Shown: in pieces, positions 1 to 12,507 of the stretch
Layout of the letters: every line of letters begins with the position of its first letter
Numbering within the stretch: position 1 is the first letter of the stretch
NCBI GenBank assembly: GCA_037952775.1
Contig: JBANAY010000004.1
Coordinates: 496,001 to 560,000, forward strand
DNA length: 64,000 bases
Direction of reading: 5' to 3'
From: Clonostachys chloroleuca
Taxonomy: Eukaryota; Ascomycota; Sordariomycetes; Hypocreales; Bionectriaceae
The notes under the pieces: model-generated
Seen by the model: the letters and a program-made list of their open reading frames with translations, nothing else
Database searches by the model: none
Told to the model about the DNA's origin: nothing
Made by a program: the position numbers and the translations under genes

Positions 1-1267
1 AGCTCTTGGCCACGGTCGTCTGAGATGGTGGAGATGAAAGCAGCAGGCTTTCGGATAAGACCCAGCTCCTGGGCCCAAGAGTAGTCGAGAGGGATCTTGG
101 GAACGGGGGGTTCGGCCTGGGGCTTGATGGTACCCTCGTTGACGAGCTTGTCGTACACTTGCTTTAGGACAGCAGGCATCTCCTCGAAGGTCTCCGGGAC
201 GTAGAAACCAGCCTCCTTCATGGCCTTGTTCTTGTTGGCAGCGGTCTCGAGCTGCGAGTTGGCAAAAGAACCAGCGTGACCGAATTGCACCTCGGTCTTG
301 AACATGCTAGCGCAGGTACCAATGGCCCAGGCCACGATGGGCTTGTTAATGATACCTTGCTTGACGGCCTCGATAACCTTGTATTCTTCAACACCACCAA
401 CTTCACCAAGCAGCAGCAGAATCTTGCAGTCGGGGTCGGCTTGGTAGCGGAGCATGTGGTCAATGAAGGTGGTGCCGGGATAACGGTCACCACCAATGGC
501 AATACCCTCGTAGACACCATCGGTGTTGTTGGAAATGATGTTGTTCAGCTCGTTGGACATACCTCCGGACTTGGAGACATAACCGACGGAACCCTTGCGG
601 TAGAGCTTAGAGGCGACGATGTTGTCCATCATACCTCCGGTGTTACCGATCTTGAAGCTACCGGGCTTGATACCACCGACGGTGGCGGGACCGATGATGG
701 TGACGCCCTTCTTCTTGGCGACATGGGCAATCTCTCGTGCTCGCTGCGAAAACAATTAGACACCGCTTTTCTGCTTTTGTGGTTCCTCTCCGCCACGGCT
801 GTGCTCAACCGTCTTCAACCTCTTCAGAAACAACTTACTCGCTCGGGGACACCCTCGGCAATAATGGCGATGGTCTTGATCTGGGGGTTCTCCATGAGCT
901 CCATGGTAGAGCTGTAGACACTGCGGGAAGAGGCAAAGTTGACGACAACATCAACTTCTGGGTGCTTGCTCATAGCCTTGTCGACTTGCTGGTAGACAGG
1001 CAATAAGGTCTCGCTGGTGCCCCAGTACATCTTGCTGACGAATTGACCGCCAAAGGTGTAGATGATACCGGCCACGGAGGGAGTCTTGCGCTTGCAGATG
1101 AAGTCAAAGTCGAGCATGCCCTGCACAGCACGGGGCTGCAGACCGTAGACGAAGCATCGGGTCTTCTCATTGAAGAGAGCATGGGAGGGCAGAGGGCTCA
1201 GAGGCCGACTGGGAGCAGCGAAACGCTGGATCTTGTCGTTGGCCGACAAATTGGCGGAGGATGCCAT
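1..1267 (-). CDS. acl1: ATP-citrate lyase subunit 1 (C-terminal half-type subunit), 3' end missing
   Basis: Subunit 1 of the two-gene fungal ATP-citrate lyase, a cytosolic enzyme that turns citrate, CoA and ATP into acetyl-CoA and oxaloacetate. Exon 1 is 1267-839 and exon 2 runs from 743 off the left edge; the intron 744-838 has a GTAAGT donor and CGCAG acceptor, and splicing gives GVPERRAREI across the junction. About 390 of the usual ~670 residues are visible. They include the CoA-ligase region [10 protein letters not shown] and the active-site histidine context FGHAGSFAN, the phosphohistidine loop of the succinyl-CoA synthetase superfamily. The start [11 protein letters not shown] is the first in-frame ATG that gives the family N-terminus; an upstream in-frame extension exists but is not conserved-looking. 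It is head-to-head with acl2, the partner subunit. The truncation is only the window edge, and the citrate-synthase-like C-terminal domain lies outside. Confidence 0.95.
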
Positions 1268-3541
1268 TTTGTGTGGTTCGTAGTCGGTCGCTTCACGGGT
1301 GTCGGAGAAAATTAACAAGCTGCGTCGATGATGGCAATCGAGGTCAGCGAGGACAATGGCAGCCCACGTCAGAGGAAGTGATGGAGAGAAGTTTGAAGAA
1401 CGGAGACCAAGTATTCGAAATACGGTCTTTGGAGAGGGAAAGAAAGTAAGGGCTGCGGGGAGGGGCGAGGTAATACTCAGGAGATCGGAGGGCAAAACGA
1501 CTGGATGGGGAGGGCCTGCTCATAGCCTGGATCATAGTTCGAGGTACAGGCACACGAGGCTGTTTGCTGCTGAGCTGCTGCTGGGCCAGCGAAAAAAGTA
1601 GCGGGGCAGGGTATCCAGTAGGTCTGAGGTACCGATACCGCCTGCACTTGCAGGCACATGTAGCTAGCCCGGAACGCGGACCCCGCTTTCGACGGGGCTC
1701 TGGTCCCCTCTGTTGCGGTACCAAGATAATTCCCAGGGACACAACGCAGACGGCTTCGATGTACTCACCTTGCTGTTTTGGACTATCGGTTGGCCTTCAG
1801 TGCACACGGCCAATTGCGCACTTGGAAAACAATTCTGCGCAGGGGCGAGATGCTTGGAAATCCAAGTGTCAGGAGGGGTTGACAGGCCAGCCCCTCGATG
1901 TCAAGGGCGCGGTCTGCTAGCGAAGTTGGGGCAGCCCCTGATTTTTTTTGGGGGACCTGGTTTTCGCATTGGTCCAAGTTCTGGTTGATCTGTTGAATCT
2001 AATAGAAGGTACATTCTGTCCCGTGTCAGGTACCGCATTCAGGTTGTGGCGGGGTGATGAGATGAGGTGGACAGCAGCCATAGCACCTATCGCCAGCCCT
2101 TGTCACACAGCTATGCCACTAAAACACGGACCAAAGCCGGCACATGCCTAGGTACATTCAAGCCTGCGCGCAGCTCCCTTGCCGCTGGATCTGACCGCAA
2201 AATCGGCCAAGGGTGCGTAGCGCAAATCAGTGCAGGGGAGGCGCAAACGAAAACGTTGAACTGGCCAGCGGAAACCCCAGTCTCACTCTTTGCTGTGGCG
2301 TGGCTAGACAGGATTGTTTTTGTTGGCAAGGTCGGTGTGTCTCGCGAGCAGCGGTATCAATTGACTGGAGACTGACGACGACCCGTTGCGAGGTACCTTT
2401 GGTGGAAGACCTGAATAGTGATACCTGCACCAGTTGACAAAACTCTGATACAGTAAGATTGATCCCCAAGGTCGTATTCGTGCCAACCCTCCGAGCCGCT
2501 GTTGAAGCTGAGTGGCTGCCACTACTGCTGTGCAGGCTGGGCCCAATAGGTGCAAGAGGAAATTCGAGGAAATCAAAGGAAAGCTATGCATGTGGCCAAA
2601 GCAATTGACTTTTCTCTTGTTTCCGATTCTCGCACCTACCCGGATACGAGCCGACCAGCAGTTGTGTCCTCCATCGATAATCGATCTGGCTCGGCCTCTA
2701 TCCATTTGGGTAATGCAACATCAAATCTTGGGGCAGCTGCGAGGGATGCAAGCAATTCCGTATAATGCCGTCAGCCCGTGTGACACCCTTCCCTTCATGG
2801 CTGCTCTTGTGCGCCCGTAGCCATCGTGTCTCTAAGACAGAGCACAGGGTGCAGAAATGCGTGTTGGGCGAGCTGTCGCAGAGCTGGTTGCGTGGGGACC
2901 CACTTGAACACGCTCAACAGCTGAGCTCATGTACCGGTACATGCAGAAGAAGCTTACACTTCCCCCAAAGGTTTTTGGAGCTAGTTTTTTTTCGCTGGAC
3001 CCTCACCGCCCGGGCGGAATCCGAAGACGGTACCTGTGCGCTAGCCCCTCACTGCTCTGGCAGTGGGGGGGCGGTCGATCCCCTGATGTCGCTCCCACCT
3101 GGACGAGAGCTCTGGGCTCCTGGCCAACCCGGTTTTGTGGGAGGGTGATTTTCTGCCGCCTCCGCCAGCTTTCTCACCTCCATTACTCCAGTCTTCTTGT
3201 CCTAGGATCAAGAACCTGATTCCTTGCGATTCCAATCCTCATCTTGCCGTCTCCAACATCTTCGGGCTTGTAAAATCGGTAAGTTTGAGCATCCAAGCAT
3301 TGCCCCTCCATCGTAGGATCCGTGCTCCTCGGGATTGGGCTGGAGTCATCACTCGTGCGACCACCAATTGCACGAGCAGAGCTGCTCTCTGCCCGGATTC
3401 TCGATCGCGAATCCTCGAGTTGGCCTTGCGTTTCTTCTCCCACCTGAGTCTTCGTATGCTGATCGCCGAAGTTGAAGATCAAGCGACCAAAGAAACCAGC
3501 GGCTCGACTTACCTCAACCTACCTTTCAGACACATCCCACC
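1268..3541. promoter_or_regulatory. shared intergenic region between divergent acl1 and acl2
   Basis: This 2.27 kb spacer separates two genes that encode the subunits of one enzyme and are transcribed away from each other, so it must hold both promoters and both 5' leaders. No convincing coding sequence was found in it; the open frames have no recognisable protein content. The ATG of acl2 sits in a strong fungal start context (CATCCCACCATG). That it co-regulates both subunits is an inference from the arrangement. Confidence 0.6.
3279..3529 (+). other. possible 5'-UTR intron of acl2
   Basis: A consensus donor GTAAGT at 3279 and a pyrimidine-rich acceptor (CCTTTCAG) ending at 3529, only 12 nt before the acl2 ATG, could frame a 251-nt leader intron. 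Long leader introns are common in highly expressed fungal genes. There is no transcript evidence here, so this is a weak call. Confidence 0.3.
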
Positions 3542-5400
3542 ATGTCCGCCAAGTCGATTCTCGAGGCCGATGGCAAGGCCATCCTCAACTACCACCTCAC
3601 TCGCGCCTCCGTCATCAAGCCAAGCCCTCTCCCTGCCCCAACCAAGCACAACGCTCCTCCCAGGCTGGCATCGCTGGCTTTCCCTGAGGACGCTGATGTG
3701 AATGATGTACTGAACCAGGCTGAGGTCACATACCCTTGGCTTCTTCACCCCGGTGCCAAGTTTGTCGCGAAGCCTGATCAGCTCATCAAGCGTCGAGGAA
3801 AGAGTGGTCTGCTGGCCTTGAACAAGACTTGGCCTGAGGCTAAGGCTTGGGTTGCTGAGCGAGCTCGCAAGGAGCAGCAGGTCGAGCACGTCTCCGGCCT
3901 GTTGACCCAGTTCCTCGTCGAGCCTTTTGTGCCCCATCCTCAAGATACCGAGTATTACATCAACATCAACTCGGTCCGTGATGTAAGTTACCTACCATTG
4001 TTTTTCTTTCTTTCTCCATTTCCATGGTTCGTCATGGCGGGACTCGATTTGAGACTCGTATGGGGTGGGGCATATCATCAGACACCTACTCAACGGAGCG
4101 AGAGTCTTGTTGATAGGCATGAGATGAACGAGGGACGATCCTCTGAGCCATGCTCACTTTTATAATGAAGGTGTGGTTGTGGCCCGTTTTGTGGGTTCCG
4201 GGACAACGGCCGGTTCGACTGGACCGACTGGCGGGCGGACGAACGGAGGTTCATTGAGATGCCGCTCAAAATGCCGTGTCCTCTCATTTTCAGTCTACCC
4301 TACACTCCCACGCTCATGGTTGCGTCCTCAAAAAATGTCTTTTACTCTTGCGCTAACCGGTATTTTTTTTTATCTAGGGTGACTGGATCCTCTTCACCCA
4401 CGAGGGTGGTGTTGATGTTGGTGATGTCGATGCTAAGGCCGAGAAGCTCTTGATCCCCGTGGATCTCAGCGAGTACCCTTCAAACGAAGAGATTGCCTCC
4501 ACCCTCCTGAAAAAGGTTCCCCAGGGTGTTCACAACGTCCTTGTTGACTTCATTACCCGCCTGTACGCTGTCTACGTCGACTGCCAGTTCACCTACCTCG
4601 AGATCAACCCTCTCGTCGTCATCCCCAATGAGGACAAGACCTCTGCTGAGGTCCACTTCCTGGATCTTGCTGCTAAGCTCGACCAGACTGCCGACTTTGA
4701 GTGTGGTGTGAAGTGGGCTATTGCCCGATCCCCCGCTGCTCTGGGTCTTACCAATGTCGCCAGCGGCGACAAGGTCAACATCGATGCTGGACCTCCCATC
4801 GAGTTCCCTGCTCCTTTCGGTCGTGAGCTCACCAAGGAGGAAGCCTACATCGCCGACCTGGACGCCAAGACTGGTGCCTCCCTCAAGCTCACTGTCCTGA
4901 ACCCCAACGGCCGTATCTGGACTTTGGTCGCTGGTGGTGGCGCTTCAGTTGTCTACGCTGACGCTATCGCCTCGGCTGGCTTCGCCGACGAGCTTGCCAA
5001 CTATGGTGAGTACTCTGGTGCCCCCACCGAGTCCCAGACCTACCACTACGCCCGCACAGTCCTGGACCTTCTCCTCAGGGCGCCCGTCTCCGACAAGGGC
5101 AAGGTCCTCTTCATCGGTGGTGGTATCGCCAACTTCACCAACGTTGCCAGCACTTTCAAGGGTGTCATCCGGGCCCTGCGCGACTTCTCCTCCCAGCTCA
5201 AGGAGCAGAACACACAGATCTGGGTCCGCCGTGCTGGCCCCAACTACCAGGAGGGTCTTAAGAACATAAAGGCCGCCACCCAGGAGCTTGGCCTCAACGC
5301 CAAGGTCTTCGGCCCCGAAATGCACGTCTCTGGCATCGTGCCCCTGGCTCTCATCCCCGGAAAGTGGGAAGAGAGCAATGCTCAGGAGTTCTCTGGTTAG
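3542..5400 (+). CDS. acl2: ATP-citrate lyase subunit 2 (ATP-grasp/citrate-binding subunit)
   Basis: Second subunit of cytosolic ATP-citrate lyase, equivalent to the N-terminal part of animal ACLY. Exons are 3542-3982 and 4378-5400, giving 487 aa, the expected size. The N-terminal ATP-grasp segment contains the [15 protein letters not shown] nucleotide-binding region, followed by the succinyl-CoA-synthetase-beta-like core ([11 protein letters not shown]), then the citrate-binding domain with [14 protein letters not shown] and [11 protein letters not shown]. The junction NSVRD/GDWILF is in phase 0. The single intron is 395 nt (GTAAGT...ATCTAG), much longer than the other introns in the window; retaining it would add 60 residues and then a stop. 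It works with acl1, its divergent neighbour, in supplying acetyl-CoA for lipids, histone acetylation and secondary metabolism. Confidence 0.97.
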
Positions 5401-5973
5401 AAAAGGAAAAATTAAATTTTACGACTTGAAGGAGACAGTAGAAGATGTGGATTGCCATGTAAAAAGGGAGTCACAGGAATCTCCTATTCGAGCCTTGACT
5501 TATCATAAATATCTGGAAATACAACGCGAGGGCCGTGTACGGGTATGAGACTTAGAGCGGATGACGACGGAAGAGATTCTACCATTAATAAATGACCTAA
5601 CAACCTAAGCTTCATCGTCTCTCTCATTGTGGTGACGCAACTGTACATTTCACTGATGACAAAATATTAAACTGTGTTCCGGCATGATAAACAACGTCGG
5701 CCAATGCCTCTACATCGTCTCTCACAAAGTATAAACGTCGGCTCTGATTTGATGTTCATATTCTCTTTAAAGTCATTGGTCTTCTCTATGGCCTCGGTAT
5801 TCTACCTCCAGAGTCATACCTGCTCCCTGACCCATTATTAAAACTACCCATTCAACGAATCGAAGAAACAAAACATTTCAATATGTATTGCACTACGCCA
5901 ATATGTACAATCAGAGCGGTTCTCTGAATCTTCGTTACATGACTATCAAGCCCGCTAGCACGAAATGTAGCTC
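5401..5973. other. convergent 3' spacer acl2/gel
   Basis: This 573-bp AT-rich spacer lies between two converging genes and presumably holds both 3' UTRs and polyadenylation sites (AATAAA-like runs near 5585 and 5665). Nothing coding was seen. Confidence 0.5.
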
Positions 5974-7566
5974 TTAGATGAAAAGCATTGCCAGAAGGGG
6001 AACAGCCACAGACCAGACCATGGGCATGCTCAAGCCGACAGCGCTGTTACCCTTGTCGGTCTTGGAGGCAGAATCGGCGGTGGATGTGGAGCTTGAGTTT
6101 CCAGTGGTGGTGCCAGTTGTAACCTTGTTCTTGCCGTAGTAGTTGAACTCATCATCACCGAGAGGAACAACCTTGAGATCGCTGATAGTATTGCCAGTGT
6201 TGTCGACAACCTTGAGGCTGGTCTTCCAGTTCTTGATCTCAACGATCTTGCCGGAAGGCTTCTTCTTGATTCCGTCTTTGATAAGCTCAGAGGCACCGGG
6301 GGGAACGGCGGGAAGAGTGAAGTTGCTCTTGAAACCCTCCTCGGTGATGAGACTGGAGTCGCACTTGACAGGCTTGTTAGAGCTGTCGCTTGCCTTCCTC
6401 TTGAAGATAGTCTCCCAGTCCAAGTCAGAGTACTTGTCCTTGAGTCGGTTGTAGTCAGCCTGGAGGGTGGTCTGGGAGTCCTCAATCTTGACGAGACCGT
6501 AACCGTTTTCCTCAAGAGTCCATTCGTAGACAACACCACCAGAGAAGGTGTCATACATGTCGGGGCCATAAATGGACTTGGTCTCGTTCCACCATCGCTC
6601 CTTAGTCTCAATGCAGCCATATTCACTGAAGAAGGTGGGGACGGGAGTTTCCTTGAGGCCATCGACCAGCTTGTCAAAGGTTGATGACTTGAACGTAGCA
6701 TCCTTACCGCACCAACTGTAGCTGTTGAGGGCGAAAAGGTCAGCACGGCTCGCATCATCCTCCTTGCCGTCGATGGCGCAAGTCACGTAGTTGTAAGTGT
6801 CCCAGAGAACCTCACGAACATCAGCAGCCGAGTAGCCAACGGGGATCTGGCGCTTAATGTTGTTCTTGATGTAGTTCTTGAGATCACGGGTGACGGCGCG
6901 CATATAAGGGGGGACCTCCTTGGCGGATTCCAGGTCATTGATAATCTCATTGCCAGAGAAGAAGAGCAGGGTGTTGGGGTAGTTGGCGAAAGCCTCAACA
7001 ACAGCGAAGGTGCGGTTCAGGTACGCGGCGTAGTAGGTGGTCCAAGGCTCGAAGCTGCTGATAGCCTCTCCGACTCTTGGGGAGTTGACGTCAATCATCA
7101 TGTACATGCCGGCCTAAAAGTCCATTCCCGTTAGTTGCCTGCCGTCACCATGGGAGAAGGAAGCGGGAAGTCCTACAGCATTGAAGATACTAGCACACTC
7201 ATCGTGGTTGATATCGGGGTTCACGTTGTAGACACGGATGGCGTTGACACCGAGAACTTGCATGAGGGCGGCATCGCGCAGGCAGACGTCAGCATTGCTG
7301 AGAGGATCCTTGCCGTGGGCAGGATCATACCCAGAGCTGCCACCTGGCTGGTACGCCATACCGACAATCTCGAACTTGGTGCCATCCTTAGGAACAACAA
7401 AGTCGGCACCCTTGATCTCGAGAGTCGGGACAGCGCCGACTACTGTGGCGGTAAGCGCCACGAGGGCGGCAGAGAGCTGCGTAGGGTCTGTGAGCAGGCG
7501 ATGGGTTGGGGTTGGGTGGGAGTCGTCTCGGAAACGATGACTCTGGTCTGCCTGACTTACAAGCAT
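5974..7566 (-). CDS. GPI-anchored 1,3-beta-glucanosyltransferase, GH72 (Gel/Gas family)
   Basis: Cell-wall enzyme that cleaves a beta-1,3-glucan chain and joins it to another, elongating wall glucan at the outer face of the plasma membrane. Exons are 7566-7561 (only ATG CTT), 7476-7177 and 7113-5974, together 481 aa. The 6-nt first exon joins to CTCTCTGCCGCC and produces a clean signal peptide, MLLSAALVALTATVVGAVP. GH72 signatures follow: GMAYQPGGSSGYDP, the acid/base Glu in FFSGNEIIND (about residue 158) and the nucleophile Glu in FFSEYGCIE (about residue 266). There is no cysteine-rich CBM43/X8 domain, so it belongs to the Gel1-like group. A short Ser/Thr-rich stretch and a hydrophobic tail (WSVAVPLLAMLFI) form the GPI signal. 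It converges with acl2. Confidence 0.95.
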
Positions 7567-10208
7567 GGCTGAGGATGTTTAATTAACTAGTCGAACGAAT
7601 AACACGGTGATGACAGGTCGAAATCGGGGTCAATTTGAACGTTGCCTTTGGCGAGACTTGAGAGAACTAGCCGGCCCAGAAGAAGAACAAAGCAGTGCCA
7701 AATTTCCAAGCATATAAGTGAGTGAAAACGAAGGAAGCTTCGTCGCTGGCCGAAAGAGTGACTGACCGCGACAGCTAGAATGAGTGTGAGGAGTTTGGAT
7801 GGAGGAAAGGAAGGAAAGAAGGAGGGAGAAGAGCGGGAGAAAATGGGCGCGTGCTATAGAAGGATGCAACGATACAGCGGATGGGGGGCAACTTCTGGTG
7901 GTTCAGGCTGGGCAGGATCTTCTCCAGACACCCATCCGGGGCCAGGTACGTACCGGGCTGGATGATTGGGTTGCACAGAAAGTCTGCAGGGGGTGTTACC
8001 GCTTAAGGGCATAACGAACTCAGCTGGCCAGCGGATTGGATAACGGTGGTGTCCACTGGGGATTGGTTCCTGACTAAATCCCTGTAGCGCCCCTGTTGGT
8101 CTGTTTCTAGTCGAGGTGGGTGCCTGTCCGAGGCAATAAGCATGATGAGACTGCGCTGATACTCTAGAGCCTGCCGCCATTCATGCCCTCAATTTCCAAT
8201 TTTGCTGCCGCTGCCAACAGGAAATGCACTACAGCACGGGGGAGCCTTGTGAGAGGGCAGACACTGAGCCGGCCGTGTCTCTGAATGAGTCCCTGATTGG
8301 CATCAAGACAACCTTTCATTACAACGGCTTCGGCCCACTTAGCTTCAATCTTGACTATTTGCTTATAATTAAGCAGCTGGCCAGCCTTGCGAATCATAGC
8401 CCAGGCACTTAGCAGACCAAGACGCAGTAGCCCATCCGAGCAATTTGGGCCTCGAGGAATTAACGAGTCGCATCACGGGGCCAGGCTAAGTCATGCACTT
8501 GTCTCCGGTGGCCCTCAGAGAAGCAATTTGAAGCCTGCGTGGAAGCTCGTATCTCTCTGCTGTCAGTGCCGCCGCCAAGACCGTTCCACTGTCTTTTGGA
8601 ATTGACGGGGCTGCCGTGGGACACCCCATGCATAATCTATCTAACACAGGCACATCATAATTAATTCCTGCTGACTTCCTGTTTGGCGTCGGAGCTGCCC
8701 ATGCTGCGGGAACAATGCCATTGCCCAGAGCCGCATCGACCAAGTACGACAGAGGGCCATCACCTTGGTAGACCGAAACGAAGATAGTCATGATAACACA
8801 TGGTTTAATCTCGGTGTAGCAAGCTGCCCTGACGCTTGTCGCCGCCAGGGACAGCGAGGGTCCTCTGGTGTGGTCTTCCCGGCCACAAAGGCCGTCTAGC
8901 TTGGCGTGGCGGCCTCCTGCCAAGACTTTCCAACCCAGGGGGTTACATTATCTTCGCCATCGGCATTTGCATTGTCTCTCTCTGTATTGCATCTGTAGTC
9001 TCGAAACAACTCTCTGAACCCGACTTCTCGAATCTCAAACAAGCCACATTCAAAGTCGACGCCCTAGCACGATTAAGAGTGAGGTCATCCCGTGGCTCGG
9101 AACACACTGCCACACCACCGATGCTCCACTGTCGAACCTCAACAGCCTTGCGGGACACAGACTCACCGCTGGGAGTTCATTTCTTAGCTATTGGCTGCGT
9201 TCTATCGCAAAGGACGACCCTTGTCTCGACTGTCTTTCCATCTCTCTTTCGTCGAGTCCAGCCATATTCTTTACTAGGACACCCCAAAATCTCCCTGTTG
9301 TCAAACTATGAAACTGTAAACTCTCCGTAGCCATCCCTAGCATGTCTTTAAATGGAACTGTTTAATCTAGGGATTTACATGTAGAATGTGCACATTGTGA
9401 GAGACGCCCTTTGGCTCTCAAACGGGCGGTGATGCAGCCCGAACTAGGCTCATGGACATCTTCGCGGTATCAGAGTTATCAAGAGCGAAGAGGCCCCGTC
9501 TTTTTCCAGTGGCCAGTGTTAGAATGCAATTATGCGGCCCCACGTACTAATTTCCCGACGGCGCATATCAAATGGGCGATATCATTCTGTAGCGCACTCG
9601 GAACCTCTTGCAATTCTGAAGCGACTTTAGGTACCAAGACGTGAGATGACTTGCCCGGGTATAGGAAGCTTGTCCCTTCAACGGTAGTGTCTAGACTTAA
9701 TGCAAGCTATGAGGCCAATCATAATACGCATCACAGTAGAAATCCTCAATTTCATAAGATAATATGACACTATATTAGACCATGGAAGCTGATGAGATTA
9801 AGCGTAAGAAACAACAAAAATTGACTAGGGTGATACTAAGGACAAAGCAAAGAACTCCTGTTCGGAGGCGTCCAGGTGAATAAATCTTTCGAATAAAGAA
9901 ACATGGAACGCCAAAACCGAAGAAGCACGGGCCGACAAGATACACGATCTGTCAAACCACATCCCGTTCTCCTTTCTCTTCAATATAATTTTCTTTCGTG
10001 GCCTGCGTCAGCGCTACCCTGCCCACCTACTATTTCGTAGGGAGGGCGCAGAAACTCCTTCGCATTCCACTGATCAAAGCTGGACAAAAAAAAACGCAGC
10101 AGCGATCGATAAATAGTCTAGGGCCGTGAATGTCATGGATCGCTTCGCTATCAATTGACCCCTTCCGGTCCTTCCCCACTACACACAACATTAGATGCAA
10201 TAGCTGGC
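7567..10208. other. gene-poor intergenic region gel/cdc10
   Basis: About 2.6 kb with no protein I can recognise on either strand. The longest open frames (around 8486-8923 minus and 8836-9330 plus) overlap each other antisense and have no domain or plausible N-terminus. It contains the gel promoter (left) and the cdc10 3' UTR (right). No tRNA-like cloverleaf was found by eye. Confidence 0.4.
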
Positions 10209-11381
10209 TTAATAACCGTTCATGGTCATTCTGTGGGAGTTGCGGCTCAGTTCGCGATCAGCAGAAGGGCTGATGGGTCGGCTGCTAGCTCCACCGGTAT
10301 GTGTGTTGCTTTCCTTGAGAGCCAGAAGCTGCTTGGCACGGAAAGTCTCATAATGAGTCTGCGAGGTCGTCTCGATGAGGTCCTGGAGATGTGTGCGGAG
10401 GAGGAAGTTGCGGAGATAGACGAATTCACAGTGGTTCTCGTCCTCGACGTTGATGACTCCCCATCGGTTCTGGCGACCGCGAACTTGCTTGCCATCGACG
10501 ATGATGCTCTTCTCAGATCCGACAACGGCGAAGGGAACGTGGCTCTGCTTATCCATTAGTAACTGCCTATCCGAATTAGGTGCGATCCTTGTGACCTACC
10601 TTGATCTTCTCGTTTGTGGCGCGCTCCTCGTCGTCAAACTCATCGCTGTCGTAAGGGAACATCTTGAGGTTGTGGAAAGCGAACTCCTCCTTGATGCGCT
10701 CCTTGAACTCCAGACGCTCCTGAACAGTCAGGGTATCGGCCTTGGCGATGACGGGAACGACATTGACGACGTCGGAAAGCTTCTTCAATACGACAATATC
10801 GATAGGCTTGAGCGAGTGGCCGGAAGCCTGAATGAAGAAGAGGCAGCAGTGGATACGGGTGTCCTGAATGTACTTCTCTCGTTGCGCCGTGAGTTCCTTT
10901 CGCAAGTACGCGGAGTGCTGATCCTTGATATACTTGACGATAGGGTCCCAGCAACGATCGTTGTTGACGAGGTCTCCGTAGCCAGGGGTGTCGACAATGT
11001 TGAGTCTCAGGCGAACTCCGTTCTCCTCAATGATGTGGGAAACAGCCTGGATTTCGGTGGTCTGACGAATGGGCTCCTCGGGCTGCATGCGACCCTTGGA
11101 GTCGATAAGGTGAGAGGCGAAGATGGTGTTGATCAAGGTTGATTTACCGAGACCGGTCTGGCCTGGATATAGGAAACGAGATCAGCAGATTACTCAAAGG
11201 TGGGTGGTGGAAGCTCCAACTGGGAATTCAATGGGAGCTCAGAGGACGCGTCAAACATACCAACGCAGATGACATTGAATTGGAAACCGCGCTTCAAGAG
11301 CTTGCGCTCAATCTGGGAGGTAATGCTGTCGAAACCGACATGGCCATTGGGGTAAATAGTGGTAGGGGGAACAGTTGCCAT
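10209..11381 (-). CDS. cdc10: septin, Cdc10 class (AspD)
   Basis: Core septin GTPase that assembles with Cdc3/Cdc11/Cdc12-type septins into filaments and rings at septa, branches and infection structures. Exons are 11381-11261, 11162-10600 and 10544-10209 (339 aa), all in phase; the first junction splits a Gly codon of the P-loop (NVICVG/QTGLGKST). The G1 motif GQTGLGKST, the G3 motif DTPGYGD and the G4 motif AKAD are present, as is the septin-unique region (WGVINVEDENHCEFVYLR). It lacks the long C-terminal coiled coil, as Cdc10 does, and the start (GHVGFDSITSQIERKLLKRG) matches Cdc10 rather than the other classes. It is divergent from the mitochondrial ribosomal protein gene at 12075. Confidence 0.96.
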
Positions 11382-12074
11382 CTTTGCAGGTAGTGGTGCG
11401 GAAGCTCGTGGCGGTGATGAGACGAGTAACGTGACTGGATTTTTTCTTATTCCAAGAAAAAATATATGCGGAGAGAGTATCTCAAATCAAGGATACACGC
11501 TCGTATTCCTGCTTCTGCGGTGCCGTGGTGAGGGCAAGCTGTGGTCGAGGACTGAAGGATTGAATGGGGAGCGAGGTGACAGATTCCTTGGGCGCACCAA
11601 AGGAGAGAACGGGAACTTTCCTGGCTGCCCAGCTGTCGCTCGCTATTGGTCTTCCACCTCCCTCCAGCAATAATTTCAATGCTGGGTGGCAGGTGCAGGG
11701 ACCAAGAAAGGGGGAAAGGGAGGCCCAGGGGTTAGCTCGACCGTTGGGACGTAGCTATTGGTCAGAATGGGTCCATCCGCCGCCGCCGCATGATTGGCTC
11801 GTTCGGGGGCTGTAGCTCAGAACATTTTTTGAGGCAGCGTCACACAAGAGGTCCCTCGATGCTTTGGAGCTTCAGGAAGAAGCCCTTCATTGACGCCAAT
11901 CAATTCTCCGATCACTTGGAAGCACAGCCCCTGGACCGGATTCACCGCATTCAGATCAGGACGATCCAGAACCTGTACCAAACCCCGGTACCTGTGACAA
12001 CGGAGAGCCGAGCACGAACCCGAATCACAAACCTCGATATATCATCTCTTCTCCCACCTCTCCGACTCGTCCAA
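11382..12074. promoter_or_regulatory. divergent promoter region cdc10/mrpl32
   Basis: This 693-bp spacer lies between two outward-transcribed genes. It includes the start-proximal leaders of both. No coding content or defined operator was identified. Confidence 0.5.
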
Positions 12075-12507
12075 ATGGCAGCCGCTCTACTTCCTCGACA
12101 TGCACTTCCCACCATGTCCTCGGTGATTGGCTGGTCATTCTTTTCTGGCAGCCAGGCTGCTCCACGCTTCCTCAACTCGCTCGCAATCGCAATTCCAGGT
12201 CTCAGCATCAGCATTCCCGGACTGCTGCAAGATATCTGGGGAGGAATTTTGAAGGCCGTACCCAAAAACAAGACGTCCCACTCGCGAAAGAGGCACAGGC
12301 AGATGGCTGGAAAGGCATTGAAGGATGTGAATCACTTGTGCAAGTGCCCGGGATGTGGCGCCGTCAAGAGGACGCACCGCCTGTGTGAGAACTGCTTGCA
12401 AGGTAAGCAGCGCCTGGGAATGCACATCTGGATGCATAGCCACTAACTACTTCACAGAGATGAGAAGGATATGGCGTGAGGATTACCCCAACGACAAATC
12501 GATCTAG
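12075..12507 (+). CDS. mrpl32: mitochondrial large-subunit ribosomal protein bL32m
   Basis: Component of the mitochondrial 54S subunit. Exons are 12075-12402 and 12458-12507; the intron (GTAAGC...TTCACAG, with CTAAC 12 nt before the acceptor) splits a Glu codon, giving 125 aa. The N-terminal ~60 residues look like a mitochondrial presequence. The mature part begins near the L32 hallmark VPKNKTSHSRKRHRQM, followed by a zinc-ribbon-like pair CPGC...CENC and a C-terminus with RIWREDYP. The first ATG is used because it directly precedes the presequence. In yeast, maturation of this protein by the m-AAA protease gates mitoribosome assembly; conservation of that step here is inferred from the family. 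Confidence 0.93.

Noticed and set aside
8486..9330. Open frames in the gel/cdc10 spacer
   Set aside because: Composition and residues look random; neither has a plausible start region or homology I can recognise.
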